From assembly GCF_008831545.1 (NCBI RefSeq), contig NZ_CP044523.1, forward strand, positions 2,480,001-2,544,000: 64,000 bases of DNA, in the 5' to 3' direction. Of this stretch, positions 41,575 through 51,111 are shown piece after piece. How positions within the stretch are numbered: position 1 is the first letter of the stretch; each line of letters opens with the position of its first letter. The translations under genes were made by a program, and so were the position numbers. This DNA comes from Halorussus halophilus. GTDB taxonomy: Archaea > Halobacteriota > Halobacteria > Halobacteriales > Haladaptataceae. The notes beneath the pieces were generated by a model, which was given only the letters and a program-made list of their open reading frames with translations, was not told the origin of the DNA and searched no databases.

Positions 41575-43122
41575 GCCGGTAGTTCGGTGACGACTGGCGT
41601 CCTCTTCGTCGGGGCCTTCGCGGTGCTGCCCGCACCACTCTTCTACGCTGTCGGCGCGCTACTGCGGCGCAACCGCAGGACGGCGACGACGCAGGCGACC
41701 GGAATCCGGAAAGCTCGGCGGTTCGGCTACGGTCTGGTCCTCGTGTCGGCGCTGACACTGAGCGTCATCTTCTCGCCCTTCGAACCGCTCTCGACGGCAC
41801 TTCGCCCGTTTCTCGGCGACTACGCCGCCGGGGCGGAGACCGTAGCCGTCCTGTTGGGACCCGTTCTCCTCGGCACCCTCGGCGTCTACCTCGGCGTCTT
41901 TCCACACTGGCAGTCGGTCCGCGATATCGACCAGTCGATGCGCGACGCGGCGAAGAGTTTCCTGAAAGCTGCACTCCTGTTTCTGCTCACGGTGGCCCTC
42001 ACGCTCACGCTCGTCGTGGCCGTTCCGTGGCCGATGCAACTCGTCGTCGCCACGGCCGCACTGCTCGCCGTCCCCGCACTGATGCCAGCAGTCGTGATGC
42101 TCCTCGCCGACACGCGGCCGCTCGCGGAGACCCATCCGGGACTGCTCGCCGACTTCGAGACCGGCGACATCTCGGTTCACGTCCTCGAAGCGAAGAGCGC
42201 GAAAGTCGCCAACGCGCTGGCGACGGGACTGCCGCCGTGGCGGCACGTCTTCGTCAGCGACTACCTCTTGGCGGAACTCGACGCCGAACAGTCGCGGGCG
42301 ATTCTGGCCCACGAGTTCGCACACCACCAGCGATACCACATCCCGGTTCGGATAGGCGGACTCTTCCTCTACGGGACTCTGTGGGCGGGTGCGGTCTTCC
42401 TTGACGTTCCCTACGCGCTGTGGGGCGGAGTGCTGTTCCTCGTTCCCCTCCTGTTCGGCCTGTTCTGGGTCGCCCGACGCACGGAGCGCGACGCCGACCG
42501 CATCGCCGCCGCGCGAACCAGTCCGGAAGCGATGGCGTCGGCACTGTGGCGACTCACGGAGTTGAACCTCATTTCGGGGAACCGTGGCGGGTTTGCCAGC
42601 AAGCGCAAGAACCACCCCTCGACGCTGCGCCGAGTGGAAGCCTTGGGCGTGCCGCCCGGTCCCGAGAAAGTCGCCGAATCGGAGACGGTGGTTCGCCCGG
42701 CGAAGCGGCCGTGGGTTACGGGCCAGCAGTCGCCCGATTCGAGTTGGTGGCTCGGCGTCGCAGTGTTACCATTACAGGCCGCGTTGGTCGCGTTTCTGGC
42801 CGCGTACAACTGGACGCGGGAACCGGCACTCTCGGGACTGCTGGTCCTCTTGTTGGGCCTACTGTCTGGGACGCTCATCGTCGCGCCGATTCTCACCGCA
42901 AGCCTGTTCTTCGACGCCCGCGCAGTCCGAGACAGCGACGACGAGTGGGACCCCAGTTCGTATCGCTACGGTGCGGTCGGCGTGTTGCAGTTTTTCGCCT
43001 TCGCTGGGGGTCTCGTGTATCTCGTGACTGTACCAGTCTCGCTCTACTACCTCTGGAAGCGCGGGAAACTGGATTGGCTGGCGACAGCCCATCTCAGACG
43101 AGTCGGCGAGAAAATCAGATGA
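41572..43122 (+). CDS. M48-family membrane metalloprotease, long paralogue
   Basis: 516 aa. HEFAH motif in ILAHEFAHHQRYH; third ligand in RRTERDADRIAA. At least eight hydrophobic helices, with a C-terminal membrane block (PLQAALVAFLAAYNW, LLVLLLGLLSGTLIV, LQFFAFAGGLVYLVTVP) that the 381-aa paralogue at 17856 lacks. Predicted quality-control protease of the membrane. The start is the second of the duplicated TGATG sites; GCTGATGGCCGGT gives MAGSSVTTG. The 3' end overlaps egsA by 8 nt (convergent). Confidence 0.88.
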   Translation: MAGSSVTTGVLFVGAFAVLPAPLFYAVGALLRRNRRTATTQATGIRKARRFGYGLVLVSALTLSVIFSPFEPLSTALRPFLGDYAAGAETVAVLLGPVLLGTLGVYLGVFPHWQSVRDIDQSMRDAAKSFLKAALLFLLTVALTLTLVVAVPWPMQLVVATAALLAVPALMPAVVMLLADTRPLAETHPGLLADFETGDISVHVLEAKSAKVANALATGLPPWRHVFVSDYLLAELDAEQSRAILAHEFAHHQRYHIPVRIGGLFLYGTLWAGAVFLDVPYALWGGVLFLVPLLFGLFWVARRTERDADRIAAARTSPEAMASALWRLTELNLISGNRGGFASKRKNHPSTLRRVEALGVPPGPEKVAESETVVRPAKRPWVTGQQSPDSSWWLGVAVLPLQAALVAFLAAYNWTREPALSGLLVLLLGLLSGTLIVAPILTASLFFDARAVRDSDDEWDPSSYRYGAVGVLQFFAFAGGLVYLVTVPVSLYYLWKRGKLDWLATAHLRRVGEKIR

Positions 43123-44164
43123 CGCCCGTCGTCTCCACCGCTTCGACGGCCGCCGCTTCGCTCATTCCATTGCCGAGAATCGTGTAGCGGTCCCGAATCT
43201 CGTGGGCCGAAGTGAGTGCTTCGACCACAGTCCGGTCGTCGATTCCCAACTCGTCAGCAGTCGTCGGCGCACCGATAGTGGCGAGCGCGTCTCTGACCCC
43301 CTCCCAGTTACCGCCGTGGAGGTACTCCGCGACGATGGTGCCGACGCCGACCTGATGGCCGTGGAGCGCCGCGCCGGGGACCATGCGGTCGAGTTGGTGG
43401 GAGAACAGATGCTCCGCGCCGCTGGCGGGCCGCGAGGAGTCTGCGATGGACATCGCCACGCCGGAGGAGACGAGCGCCTTGACGACTATCCACGCCGACT
43501 CTTCGAGACCCTCCTTCACCGAATCGGCGTTCTCGACCAACATCTCGGCGGTCATCTCAGCGAGTGCGGCCGAGTAGTGCGAATACTCGACGTTCTGGAG
43601 TCGATTCGCTAACCGCCAGTCCTTGACGGCTGTGTAGTTCGAGATGATGTCGGCACAGCCAGCAGTCGTCAGTCGCCACGGCGCGTCGGCCAGAATTTCG
43701 GTGTCGGCGACGACAGCGAGTGGCGGTTCGGCCGCGACGCTATGGCGGGTGTCGCCCTCCGGAACTGACCCACGACCAGAGACGATGCCATCGTGGCTCG
43801 CGGCGGTCGGCACCGAGACGAACCCCCGTCCGAGGTCGTCGCTGGCCATCTTCGCGATGTCGATGGCTTTCCCGCCGCCGACGCCGACGAGGTAGCCGGG
43901 GTCGGTCTCCTCGGCGATTTCGAGAACGCGTTCGACTGCACCGAACGTCGCTTCCTCGATTTCCACGACGACGGGGTCTTCGCCCGTCTCCTCGAAGTCC
44001 GCGACGACGCGCTCGGCGGCCACCTTCCGCGGCGTCGGACTGGTGACGACCAGCGGTCGGCCGTGCAGGTGGAGTTCCGAGACGGCCTCGACGGTGTCGT
44101 CGAGGACGCCGTGGCCCACCAACACGTTCCGCGGCAGGCGTATCCACGTAGTTTTCTCGAACAT
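43115..44164 (-). CDS. egsA: sn-glycerol-1-phosphate dehydrogenase
   Basis: 349 aa. It catalyses reduction of dihydroxyacetone phosphate to G1P, the stereochemical hallmark of archaeal lipids. NAD-binding VGVGGGKAIDIAK, then FVSVPTAASHDGIVSGRGS with the conserved Asp, metal ligands in AGCADIISN, SGAEHLFSHQLD and LHGHQVGVG (His, His). Length and motif order fit archaeal G1PDH rather than bacterial AraM. ATG 44164. It is a single gene; no other lipid genes flank it. Confidence 0.95.
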   Translation of the reverse strand: MFEKTTWIRLPRNVLVGHGVLDDTVEAVSELHLHGRPLVVTSPTPRKVAAERVVADFEETGEDPVVVEIEEATFGAVERVLEIAEETDPGYLVGVGGGKAIDIAKMASDDLGRGFVSVPTAASHDGIVSGRGSVPEGDTRHSVAAEPPLAVVADTEILADAPWRLTTAGCADIISNYTAVKDWRLANRLQNVEYSHYSAALAEMTAEMLVENADSVKEGLEESAWIVVKALVSSGVAMSIADSSRPASGAEHLFSHQLDRMVPGAALHGHQVGVGTIVAEYLHGGNWEGVRDALATIGAPTTADELGIDDRTVVEALTSAHEIRDRYTILGNGMSEAAAVEAVETTGVI

Positions 44165-44230
44165 ACCCGATACTTCTCTCGGGGCGGGTGAAACGCTTTA
44201 CCCTCTCAATCTGGCCGTCGCTCTCCGCCG

Positions 44231-44923
44231 CTACTCACGTACAGTCCCCTGCGAAGAGCGCCAGCCGACGGCGACGCGTCGGCGAGCAGTCCGCATCGCC
44301 AACCGAACTGCGAGCAGTCGCTGGGCGAACAGCGCGGCGCCTAGCAGTGCCGCCCCGACGACTGCCCGCGGTTCGAATCCAGCGACCGGCACGGAGAAGA
44401 ACCAGTCCGGAACCGCGACGAGACCCGAGACGACGAGGAGCCACGCCGTCGCGCCGACTGTCTCGACGACAGCGAGCGCGCCGTGGTTCCGACCGACGAG
44501 CGTGGCGAGTGGCTCTCGTCCGCGGAGGACGCTGTCGGTGACGGTAGCCAGTACGAGCAGTCCACCGGCGAGGACGACGCCCGCGAGGACGACGCCGAGA
44601 ACGCCGCCGAGCCACTCTGCGACCGCGAGCCAGCCGACCCAGACGGCAGTTTCAGCGACTACGAGCGCGCCGACGGCCGCGGCCGGAACCGGGTACCGGC
44701 GGCCGTTGACCACGAGATGGGTGAGTAGTCCAGCGAGCAAGAGTCCGGCCGCGAGTGCCGCGACGCCGACGAGGTCGGCCAGCGAGAGTCCGATGCCGTC
44801 CGCCAGCGTGAGTTCGGCGTCGTCGGAGAGTCCGAGCCACACGGACAATGCGAGCAGTTCGACGCCTGTCGCGCACCCGACGCCCAACCCTCTGACGGCC
44901 GTTCGAACGACGCGACGAATCAT
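44231..44923 (-). CDS. Polytopic haloarchaeal membrane protein
   Basis: 230 aa, about six helices (LVGVAALAAGLLLAGLLTHL, PAAAVGALVVAETAVWVGWL, GVVLAGVVLAGGLLVLATV, AVVGAALLGAALFAQRLLAV). Short basic loops (RRVVRTAVR, RTARRRVAVGWR) put both ends in the cytosol. No family recognised. ATG 44923 (MIRRVVRTAV) was chosen; the frame to 45022 adds non-hydrophobic sequence. It lies 66 nt upstream of egsA on the same strand and could be co-transcribed. Confidence 0.65.
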   Translation of the reverse strand: MIRRVVRTAVRGLGVGCATGVELLALSVWLGLSDDAELTLADGIGLSLADLVGVAALAAGLLLAGLLTHLVVNGRRYPVPAAAVGALVVAETAVWVGWLAVAEWLGGVLGVVLAGVVLAGGLLVLATVTDSVLRGREPLATLVGRNHGALAVVETVGATAWLLVVSGLVAVPDWFFSVPVAGFEPRAVVGAALLGAALFAQRLLAVRLAMRTARRRVAVGWRSSQGTVRE

Positions 44924-45022
44924 CGGTAGTCCCGTACAGCAGGTAGTTGACTCCGCGTGCTGAGCGACCGACCTCGTTGCGCGGACGTCCGTCGGCGACG
45001 CTGGAGTGACATAGGCTAACAT

Positions 45023-45295
45023 GCTCGTAGAGAGGTTTTGTTATCACCTGCCTGATGGTGCTAGTGTGAGTCTACAATCGGTGTATATCGAGTCGAACAG
45101 GGACTAGAACGGTTCTGAGAATTTGGGACTGAGTTAAGTTGTGTTTTTCTGACTGTATTGCTGTCGTGAGGTTGTCCTCTGTAAGGTCTCTCTACTTACT
45201 GAGGAGCGGTGTGGTCTCCGGGACGTCACAGGCGTTTCGGGAATCTCAAGACCGAGTTCGAACCGAATCAACTGACTCAGAGCCACTACTATCAC
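45023..45295. other. Gene-free stretch upstream of the repeat block
   Basis: About 270 bp, slightly AT-richer than the surroundings. It includes CTGTATTGCTGTCG and a short-spaced GGTCTCTCTACTTACTGAGG. I see no ORF with family character, no stable long hairpin and no module A, B or C. Confidence 0.35.
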
Positions 45296-45345
45296 GAACT
45301 CATGGAACCGCGCGGCACCCACAGCCGTGCCCCAACCCGACTGCA
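45296..45345 (+). repeat. Module A, degenerate copy 6
   Basis: GGAACCGCGCGGCACCCACA then GCCGTGCCCCAACCCGACTG: the block order of module A is kept but several bases differ. It faces copy 7 (minus strand), enclosing an array of hairpins: GGCCGAATCC/GGATTCGGCC (45427-45451), CGAAAGGGC-GAA-GCCCTTTCG (45484-45504) and CGAGAGAGC-GAC-GCTCTCTCG (45511-45531). Confidence 0.5.
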
Positions 45346-45548
45346 CGACTCGATTTCTGGAAGACACTACAGAGGCGCGTTTTTCAAACCACAGAGTGGT
45401 ACTTTCCAACGTAATCCGGCGTGCGCGGCCGAATCCTACGGGGATTCGGCCATTCGCACGAGGTCTTCAGGAGCGTAGTCGTTCGAAAGGGCGAAGCCCT
45501 TTCGTGATCACGAGAGAGCGACGCTCTCTCGGACGACGACTGAAGGCT

Positions 45549-45684
45549 CGGAAGACAAGCGAAGCGCAGTCTTCCGGTGGATGAGCGAACTGACGTGAGT
45601 GAATCGGCTGGGGAGGTGTGTGGCTTTGCGGTCGCAGGGCTGTGCGGAGCGGTGCGGTCTCTCATTGGTTTCGGGAGTAGCTAG
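45549..45684 (-). repeat. Intergenic repeat module A, copy 7
   Basis: Minus strand: GCTAGCTACTCCCGAAACCA, ATGAGAGACCGCACCGC, CCACACACCTCCCCAGCCGA, then hairpin CGGAAGAC/GTCTTCCG (45549-45576). With the degenerate copy 6 it bounds a 389-bp inverted-repeat block. After it, 45685-45850 contains GGTAGCTAGCTA near 45750 but nothing else recognisable. Confidence 0.75.
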
Positions 45685-45850
45685 CTTCCTCTCTTCAATT
45701 ACCCAAACGACCCCGACACGGCACCCGAATCCTCAGTGGGTTCAAAACCGGTAGCTAGCTATTGCGCTTCAAACTCCGGAACCAAGCTCCGAGACACCAA
45801 AACACGTGACCCACGGAACCCAAACCCGCCCACAGAAAACCCAACTACCT

Positions 45851-47773
45851 CTATTTGAACCGGAACGTCTCCAAGTTCTTCGGCGCGAAGGTGCGCATGT
45901 TGAACTCGTGGTAGAGCGACGACGACAAGTCCTGCACGCTCGACTCGTCGCCGTGGACGCACAGCACTTTCTCCGGGCGCGGGTTCATCGTCTTCACGAA
46001 GTTCATCAGCCCCTGTCGGTCGGCGTGGCCGGAGAAGCCATCGACCGTCTCCACGTCAAGTTCGAGTTTCAGGGTGTTGTTTCGGCCGCCGCCTTGGCCG
46101 CCCATCGGAATCTCGTCCCAGCCGTTCTGGATGCGTCGGCCGAGCGTCCCTTGGGCCTGATAGCCGACGAAGACCATCGTGCTGTCCGGGTCCGGGCCGA
46201 TGTGTTCCAGCCACGACATTATGGGGCCGCCAGTAACCATACCGGAGGTCGAGAGGATGATGGCTTGGTCGCCGTCCGCCACGTCTTGGCGTTCTTCCTC
46301 GCCGCCGTCGATGTGGTTGAACTCTTCGGCGAGGAACGGGTTCTCGTCGTCGTGGAAGATGCGGTCGCGCAGGTCGTCGCGCAGGTACTCGGGATACGTC
46401 GTGTGAATCGCCGTCGCCTCCCAAATCATCCCGTCGAGGTGGACTGGCATCGACGGAATGTCGCCCTTGCGCATCGCCTCTTCGAGGACGAGCATAAGTT
46501 CCTGAGAGCGACCGACCGCGAACGCCGGGATGACGACTTTGCCACCCTTCTCGTAGGTCTCGTTGATGACCTTCTTCAGGTTGCGCTCGGAATCTGCTTG
46601 GTCGGTCTGGTAGTCGTTGCGACCACCGTAGGTCGATTCCAGAATCAGCGTCTCGACGCGCGGGAAGTCGTTGACCGCGCCGTTGAACAGGCGGGTGTCC
46701 TCGTAGTGGATGTCACCCGAGAACGCGACGTTGTAGAGGCCGTCGCCGATGTGGAAGTGCGTGACCGCAGAGCCGAGGATGTGGCCCGCGTTGTGGAACG
46801 TGAGTTTCACGTCCGGCGCGATGTCCGTCACGTCGCCGTATTCGAGCGGGATGGTGTGTTTGATAGCTTCCCGAACCATCTCGGACTCGTATGGCGGCGC
46901 GCGGCCTTCCTTGGCGGCCACGTCGAGATAGTCCAGTTGGAGCAGGCCCATCAAGTCCCGTGACGGTTCCGTCGTGTAAATCGGGCCGTCGTAGCCGTAC
47001 TTGAAGAGTAGAGGAAGGAGCGCGGAGTGGTCGAGGTGGGCGTGTGTCAGCACCACCGCGTCGATGGTGTTGGCACCCGCACCGAGCGCCTCCTCGACTT
47101 GGAGGTACGGCACTTCGCCCTCCGCGCCGGGCTTGTCGCCACAGTCGATGAGGATGCGCGTCTCGGGCGTCGAGAGGATGAACGAGGCGCGACCGACCTC
47201 CCGGCAGCAACCGAGCGTCGTCACGCGGACGTACTCCTCGTTGGACATCTCTTCGCGGTGAATCTGGCGACCCACCTTCTCCAAGATGTTCCGCCGGTCG
47301 TCGCGTTCCTGTTTCAGGAAGTTCCGAACGTTCGAGACCGTGGAGGACTCGATGGGCGGCGTGCGGACGACTTCGGGCGTCCAGCCGACCTGTTGGGTTA
47401 TCTCGCGGAGCGTCGAACCGTGCTTGCCGATGACCATCCCTGGTTTCTCGGCTTCGATGACGACTTCACCGGTATCGACGTGGAAGTCGAGGTCGGTGAC
47501 GCCCGCCTCTTCGGGGATGACCTCCAAGACATCCTCACGAGCATCGTCGGGCCGCGAGAGAACGTCCGGGTCCGGTCGAACCGTGATTCGTTTGCGAAGT
47601 TGGCTCGCCAACTTGCGGATGAGGTCGCCGTTGCGCGCGAACTTCTTGGGGTCGCGCGTGTAGACGACCAGTTCCGGGCCTTCGTACTTTACGTCCGACA
47701 CCGAGATGTCGCTCGGTAACTCGCTCTTGATCTCTGTTCGCAGGTCCTCGAGTTGCTGGTCTACTTTACTCAT
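45851..47773 (-). CDS. fttA: Transcription termination ribonuclease aCPSF1 / FttA (KH-beta-CASP)
   Basis: 640 aa. Residues about 1-150 hold two KH domains (VVIEAEKPGMVIGKHGSTLR). Residues about 180-640 are a metallo-beta-lactamase/beta-CASP nuclease: HAHLDH, SGDIHYED, LILESTYGGRND, CASP motifs VIPAFAVGRSQELM and VDGFSGHADRQGL, plus a C-terminal VLCVHGD. This is the archaeal homologue of CPSF73 that cleaves nascent RNA at U-rich sites and terminates transcription; length and domain order match. ATG 47773. A divergent 317-bp gap separates it from the next gene. Confidence 0.96.
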   Translation of the reverse strand: MSKVDQQLEDLRTEIKSELPSDISVSDVKYEGPELVVYTRDPKKFARNGDLIRKLASQLRKRITVRPDPDVLSRPDDAREDVLEVIPEEAGVTDLDFHVDTGEVVIEAEKPGMVIGKHGSTLREITQQVGWTPEVVRTPPIESSTVSNVRNFLKQERDDRRNILEKVGRQIHREEMSNEEYVRVTTLGCCREVGRASFILSTPETRILIDCGDKPGAEGEVPYLQVEEALGAGANTIDAVVLTHAHLDHSALLPLLFKYGYDGPIYTTEPSRDLMGLLQLDYLDVAAKEGRAPPYESEMVREAIKHTIPLEYGDVTDIAPDVKLTFHNAGHILGSAVTHFHIGDGLYNVAFSGDIHYEDTRLFNGAVNDFPRVETLILESTYGGRNDYQTDQADSERNLKKVINETYEKGGKVVIPAFAVGRSQELMLVLEEAMRKGDIPSMPVHLDGMIWEATAIHTTYPEYLRDDLRDRIFHDDENPFLAEEFNHIDGGEEERQDVADGDQAIILSTSGMVTGGPIMSWLEHIGPDPDSTMVFVGYQAQGTLGRRIQNGWDEIPMGGQGGGRNNTLKLELDVETVDGFSGHADRQGLMNFVKTMNPRPEKVLCVHGDESSVQDLSSSLYHEFNMRTFAPKNLETFRFK

Positions 47774-48090
47774 AGTGAAAAAGTCGGCTTCCGTCTGTCA
47801 CGTGCTGCCCTCGGTCTATGCCTCGATGGCGATAGCTGACGGGCACGTATCGGCCCGGTGTCAGCACCATCAGGACTATGACTCAGAGTACAGCACAGCA
47901 TAGATTGTCGCTTTTCTGCGGGGTTCTCGAAAACTCACGCGTTAGCGCGAGTCGTCCGCGCCCCCGGCGGAGACGCCGCAGACCGGACGGTCAATTGGGG
48001 ACGCAGGAAAACCCGCTTGGTCGCCACTAGTCGCTGGTGTTATAAAAGCTTTCTCAAAATCGGTAAGTCCGGCGGGTTCGTCGTTTGGGT
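47774..48090. other. Divergent gap upstream of fttA
   Basis: 317 bp. TATAAAA at 48041-48047 serves the plus-strand gene (leader about 22 nt). No strong TATA lies within 40 bp of the fttA start, so fttA may have a leader of 100 nt or more. Small palindrome ACGCGTTAGCGCGAGT near 47940. No repeat modules and no ORF. Confidence 0.4.
48041..48047 (+). promoter_or_regulatory. TATA box of the 164-aa protein gene
   Basis: TATAAAA, centred 47 bp before ATG 48091; the best consensus promoter in the window. Confidence 0.6.
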
Positions 48091-48585
48091 ATGCAGTTGA
48101 CACCCCACACAGTCGGCGAAGAGCGCGATTGGGTCCGGGACAGAGCAGACGTAGTCGTGCCGCTTATAAACGCCGTACGGACGGACCTCGGCGAGTTGTT
48201 CGGCACGGACGTGAACGAAGTGACGCTCGACCAGTACGAAACCGCCGTCGAGGAAGTCTTCGCGGACGGTGACCTCGCTGTCAACGTCGCGGCACTCGTT
48301 CAAATCCTCCGCGAGGTAGACGTAACGGACGACTACCCGGGCTTCGTCGTAGACGAACTTTTGGGTCGGGAGTTAGCTGGGATGCTTGCTGGAAACCAAC
48401 CGCTGAGACTGCTCGGAGAGGCCACCTTCCACTACGCGGACGTGATAACTCACGGCGACCCCGACGAAGACGCCGCGGGCGCGGACGACTTGGACGCCGC
48501 ACTCGCTGCAGGGTTCCAGACGCGACTTCCGGGGTGGCAGTGGAAAGCGGGCGAGAGTCCGTTTTCCATAGAAAGAACAGACTAG
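48091..48585 (+). CDS. Haloarchaeal protein of unknown function
   Basis: 164 aa, acidic, soluble: MQLTPHTVGEERDWVRDRAD, then DLGELFGTDVNEVTLDQYET, LRLLGEATFHYADVITHGDP. Helical by appearance, without metal or nucleotide motifs or signal peptide. I do not recognise a family. ATG 48091 fits the promoter; ATG 48085 would add two residues. It is followed by a 591-bp repeat-bearing gap. Confidence 0.6.
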   Translation: MQLTPHTVGEERDWVRDRADVVVPLINAVRTDLGELFGTDVNEVTLDQYETAVEEVFADGDLAVNVAALVQILREVDVTDDYPGFVVDELLGRELAGMLAGNQPLRLLGEATFHYADVITHGDPDEDAAGADDLDAALAAGFQTRLPGWQWKAGESPFSIERTD

Positions 48586-48646
48586 GGAAACGCTCGGTGC
48601 GACAAACCACCTGCAACAGGTCGATCATGCAAGCCATCGTCTGGGC

Positions 48647-48930
48647 GGACTGAAAGGGGTCAGTCACGCGAATAGCGAGGGACGGAGTCCTTCGGGCCGT
48701 TCGCGCGGCAGTACCGCGAGAAGACGGAGTGAGAGTAGCCTCGGAAATCGCCCGCCCGCGAACGAAGTGAGCAGGAACGTCTTCCGGTGTCCGGTCGCGT
48801 TTATGTAGTCGTCTCGGCGGCCCCTATCGACGCGAGTGTTGTCTTCACGGGCAGAACGAGTGAAGGCTCGTCGGAACTTGCTCCGTCGGCGCGACGCGCC
48901 GTGAACGGGCGGGAGCTTTCGAGGACGTGT
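48647..48930 (+). repeat. Module C, degenerate copy
   Basis: Left end GGACTGAAAGGGGTCAGTC (48652-48670) and right end GGGCGGGAGCTTTCGAGG (48907-48924) correspond to the two ends of the complete copy at 58.6 kb, but the outer stem is degraded and the interval is longer. Module A copy 8 follows in the same orientation. Confidence 0.45.
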
Positions 48931-48992
48931 TACCGGTTTCCTCGGCTACAGCTACGAAGTTGCAGAAGCAGTGAAGCGTCCTGCTCGCACGT

Positions 48993-49110
48993 CACGAAGG
49001 AGAAACCGCACTGCGACCGCTCCGCACCGGCCACACACCTCCCCAACCGACTGCGGTCCTCGGGACCCCAGTCCCTCGCGCGAGTCGCTCCTGCCGTCGC
49101 TCCCGCGCGC
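48993..49110 (+). repeat. Intergenic repeat module A, copy 8
   Basis: ACGAAGGAGAAACCGCACTG, GCACCGGCCACACACCTCCC, CAACCGACTG, then a shortened hairpin region GTCCTCGGGACC and CAGTCCCTCGCGCGAG. In the convergent gap before the flavin reductase. Confidence 0.7.
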
Positions 49111-49176
49111 CAAGAGTTACTTGAAAATTCCAAATATCCCGGCGAGTGACCGCAAGTTCTCGATACCCGTTTGACA

Positions 49177-49890
49177 TCACTCTTCGCCGGACACCTCGTC
49201 GCCTTCCCAGCCTTCGCTGAAAATCCGGTCCTCCCCAGCTCCCTCGTCTTTCAGCACGTCTTCGGTCTCGACCACCATCTGGGGTACTCCGCAGACGTAG
49301 AAGTCTCGACTCCCGAAGTCGTCCAGATAGTCGCTCAGGTGTTCTTGGACGTGCCCTTCGTCTCCGGCCCACGACTGCTCGGAGAGGACGTACGTCACGT
49401 CGAAGTCGTCGTTTTCGGTGGCCATCTGGTCCAGCGTCTCGCGGTAGATAATGTGCTCTTCGTCCTTCTCGCCGAAGAAGAAGTGGGCGTGACCCGACCC
49501 TTCGTTCACGTACTGCTTGGCCATCGCCATCATCGGCGTGATGCCGGTGCCAGTCGAGACGAAGGCCACGTCCGAGTCGAGATTTCGAATGTGCAAGTTT
49601 CCACCCAGTTCCTCGATTTCGACGGTGTCGCCGGGGTCGCGGTCGTGCATCCACGTCGAAGCGGTGCCGTCGGGGTACCGCTTGATTGCGAGCGTGATTT
49701 TTTCGTGGCCGGGCAGGGCAGTCGAGGTGTACGGTCTGACGACTTCCTCCCCATCCTGCTCGAAGTGGATGTGCGTGTGCTGGCCGGGGGAGAAGTCGAA
49801 GGTGTAGTCATCGGATTCGAGGACGAACTGTTTGACGTTCGGCGTCATCTGGTAGACGGACATAACGGTGACTTCGTGAGTGTCGGTCAT
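49177..49890 (-). CDS. Ferredoxin--NADP reductase-like flavin oxidoreductase
   Basis: 237 aa. FAD-binding beta-barrel with RPYTSTALPG (the R-x-Y-S/T motif), then the NAD(P) domain FVSTGTGITPMMAMAKQY and the C-terminal substrate/nicotinamide motif FYVCGVPQMV. No iron-sulfur cluster motif, so it is a simple FNR/oxidoreductase moving electrons between NAD(P)H and a carrier. ATG 49890 (MTDTHEVTV) chosen. It is 49 nt downstream of the Nudix gene on the same strand, so possibly one operon. Confidence 0.88.
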   Translation of the reverse strand: MTDTHEVTVMSVYQMTPNVKQFVLESDDYTFDFSPGQHTHIHFEQDGEEVVRPYTSTALPGHEKITLAIKRYPDGTASTWMHDRDPGDTVEIEELGGNLHIRNLDSDVAFVSTGTGITPMMAMAKQYVNEGSGHAHFFFGEKDEEHIIYRETLDQMATENDDFDVTYVLSEQSWAGDEGHVQEHLSDYLDDFGSRDFYVCGVPQMVVETEDVLKDEGAGEDRIFSEGWEGDEVSGEE

Positions 49891-49939
49891 GGGCAAACCG
49901 CTACGAGACGGACGCCGTTAATTCGGTCGGCCGAAAGTA

Positions 49940-50500
49940 TCAGTCGATGACGCCCCCATCCCGGAGTCGAAGACGGCCCAGTTTCCGAACGTCTACGTCC
50001 CCCTTCCGTACGGCCCCGACCGAGATGAACCGCGCGTCTGCGGCGTCCGACCCCGCTCGCACTTCGCCTTCGGTCGCCGAGTAGTCGATGTGATAGTTGA
50101 TGGACCGATAGTTGGCGCGCGGCCCCTCGGACAGGACCGTACCAACGAGCGTCAACGCCGTAGGTGCGACGATCAGTCCGGTCTCTTCGTGGAGTTCTCT
50201 CGCCGCCGCCTCGCGGGCGGGTTCGTCGTACTCGGGGTGACCAGCGGGGAGGTCCCATCGACCGGCGCCGCGGCCGCTGGCGCGCTGAATCAACAGGACG
50301 CGGTCGTCGTCCCGGACGGTGACGCTCGTCGTCGGGACGGACTGTCGCCACCACGTCCGGTCACACGACGAACAGTGCGCCCGGTCTCGACCTTCGACTT
50401 CGACGCTTCCGAGTTCGCTCCCGCAGTCTGGGCAGTAGTTCGCGTCGCAAGCGAGCATCGCATCGCAATCGTCGTCAACACCGAATAAGTTACTCGACAT
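49940..50500 (-). CDS. Nudix hydrolase with N-terminal zinc ribbon
   Basis: 186 aa. Zinc ribbon CPDCG...CSSCD at residues about 23-48, then a Nudix domain with box GHPEYDEPAREAAARELHEE and TGL, matching G-x5-E-x7-REUxEExGU. This Zn-ribbon/Nudix order is typical of haloarchaeal NADH-pyrophosphatase-like or ADP-ribose hydrolases. Upstream of the flavin reductase, same strand. Divergent from a second Nudix gene, 38 bp away, so the two start regions share a very short promoter gap. Confidence 0.88.
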   Translation of the reverse strand: MSSNLFGVDDDCDAMLACDANYCPDCGSELGSVEVEGRDRAHCSSCDRTWWRQSVPTTSVTVRDDDRVLLIQRASGRGAGRWDLPAGHPEYDEPAREAAARELHEETGLIVAPTALTLVGTVLSEGPRANYRSINYHIDYSATEGEVRAGSDAADARFISVGAVRKGDVDVRKLGRLRLRDGGVID

Positions 50501-50538
50501 TCGACAGGACTATTTTCTCTACGTTCGACCGAGACGCT

Positions 50539-51006
50539 ATGCAAAATGCCACGCTCTGTTACCTCCTCGAACCCGACGCCGAGGAGGTCCTCCTCATCGA
50601 GAAGAAGCGCGGCCTCGGCGAAGGGAAGTTCGTCGGTCCCGGTGGGAAAGTCGAGGACGGCGAGACACCCCACGAATGCGTCGTGCGCGAAGTCGAGGAG
50701 GAAATCGGCGTCGAGGTTCCGAATCCCGAGAAAGTCGGCGAGTTCGAGTTCGTCTTCGGTCAGGAGTCGGATATGTTCGTCCACGTCTTCCGCGCCGAGG
50801 AATTTGTGGGAACTCCTGAGGAAACCGAAGAGGCAGACCCCGAGTGGTTCGACTTCGAGTCGGTGCCCTACGACCAGATGTGGGAGGATGATAGGTACTG
50901 GATGCCACACCTGTTCGAGGGCGAGACGTTCTCCGGGGAGTTCGTTTTCGATTCGGACGGCGAGGAGTTGCTGGAGTGGGACGTGGAAACCGATTTCGAG
51001 CAGTGA
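50539..51006 (+). CDS. Nudix hydrolase, MutT/MTH1-like (8-oxo-dGTP diphosphatase type)
   Basis: 155 aa. Nudix box GGKVEDGETPHECVVREVEE followed by EIGV; VLLIEKKRGLGEGKFVGPG and the late DPEWFDFESVPYDQMWEDD resemble MTH1 (8-oxo-dGTP/2-OH-dATP hydrolysis), which also has the W-x-x-x-D-D tail. Likely cleans the oxidised nucleotide pool. ATG 50539. Confidence 0.87.
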   Translation: MQNATLCYLLEPDAEEVLLIEKKRGLGEGKFVGPGGKVEDGETPHECVVREVEEEIGVEVPNPEKVGEFEFVFGQESDMFVHVFRAEEFVGTPEETEEADPEWFDFESVPYDQMWEDDRYWMPHLFEGETFSGEFVFDSDGEELLEWDVETDFEQ

Positions 51007-51111
51007 CCCCCGCATACGGGTCGCTCCGGCCGGACCTTGAGTTGTAGGTGGTCGAATTAACCATGTCGAACCCCTTGGTATAGAGGACGACGAACGGTCT
51101 GTTCTCAACTC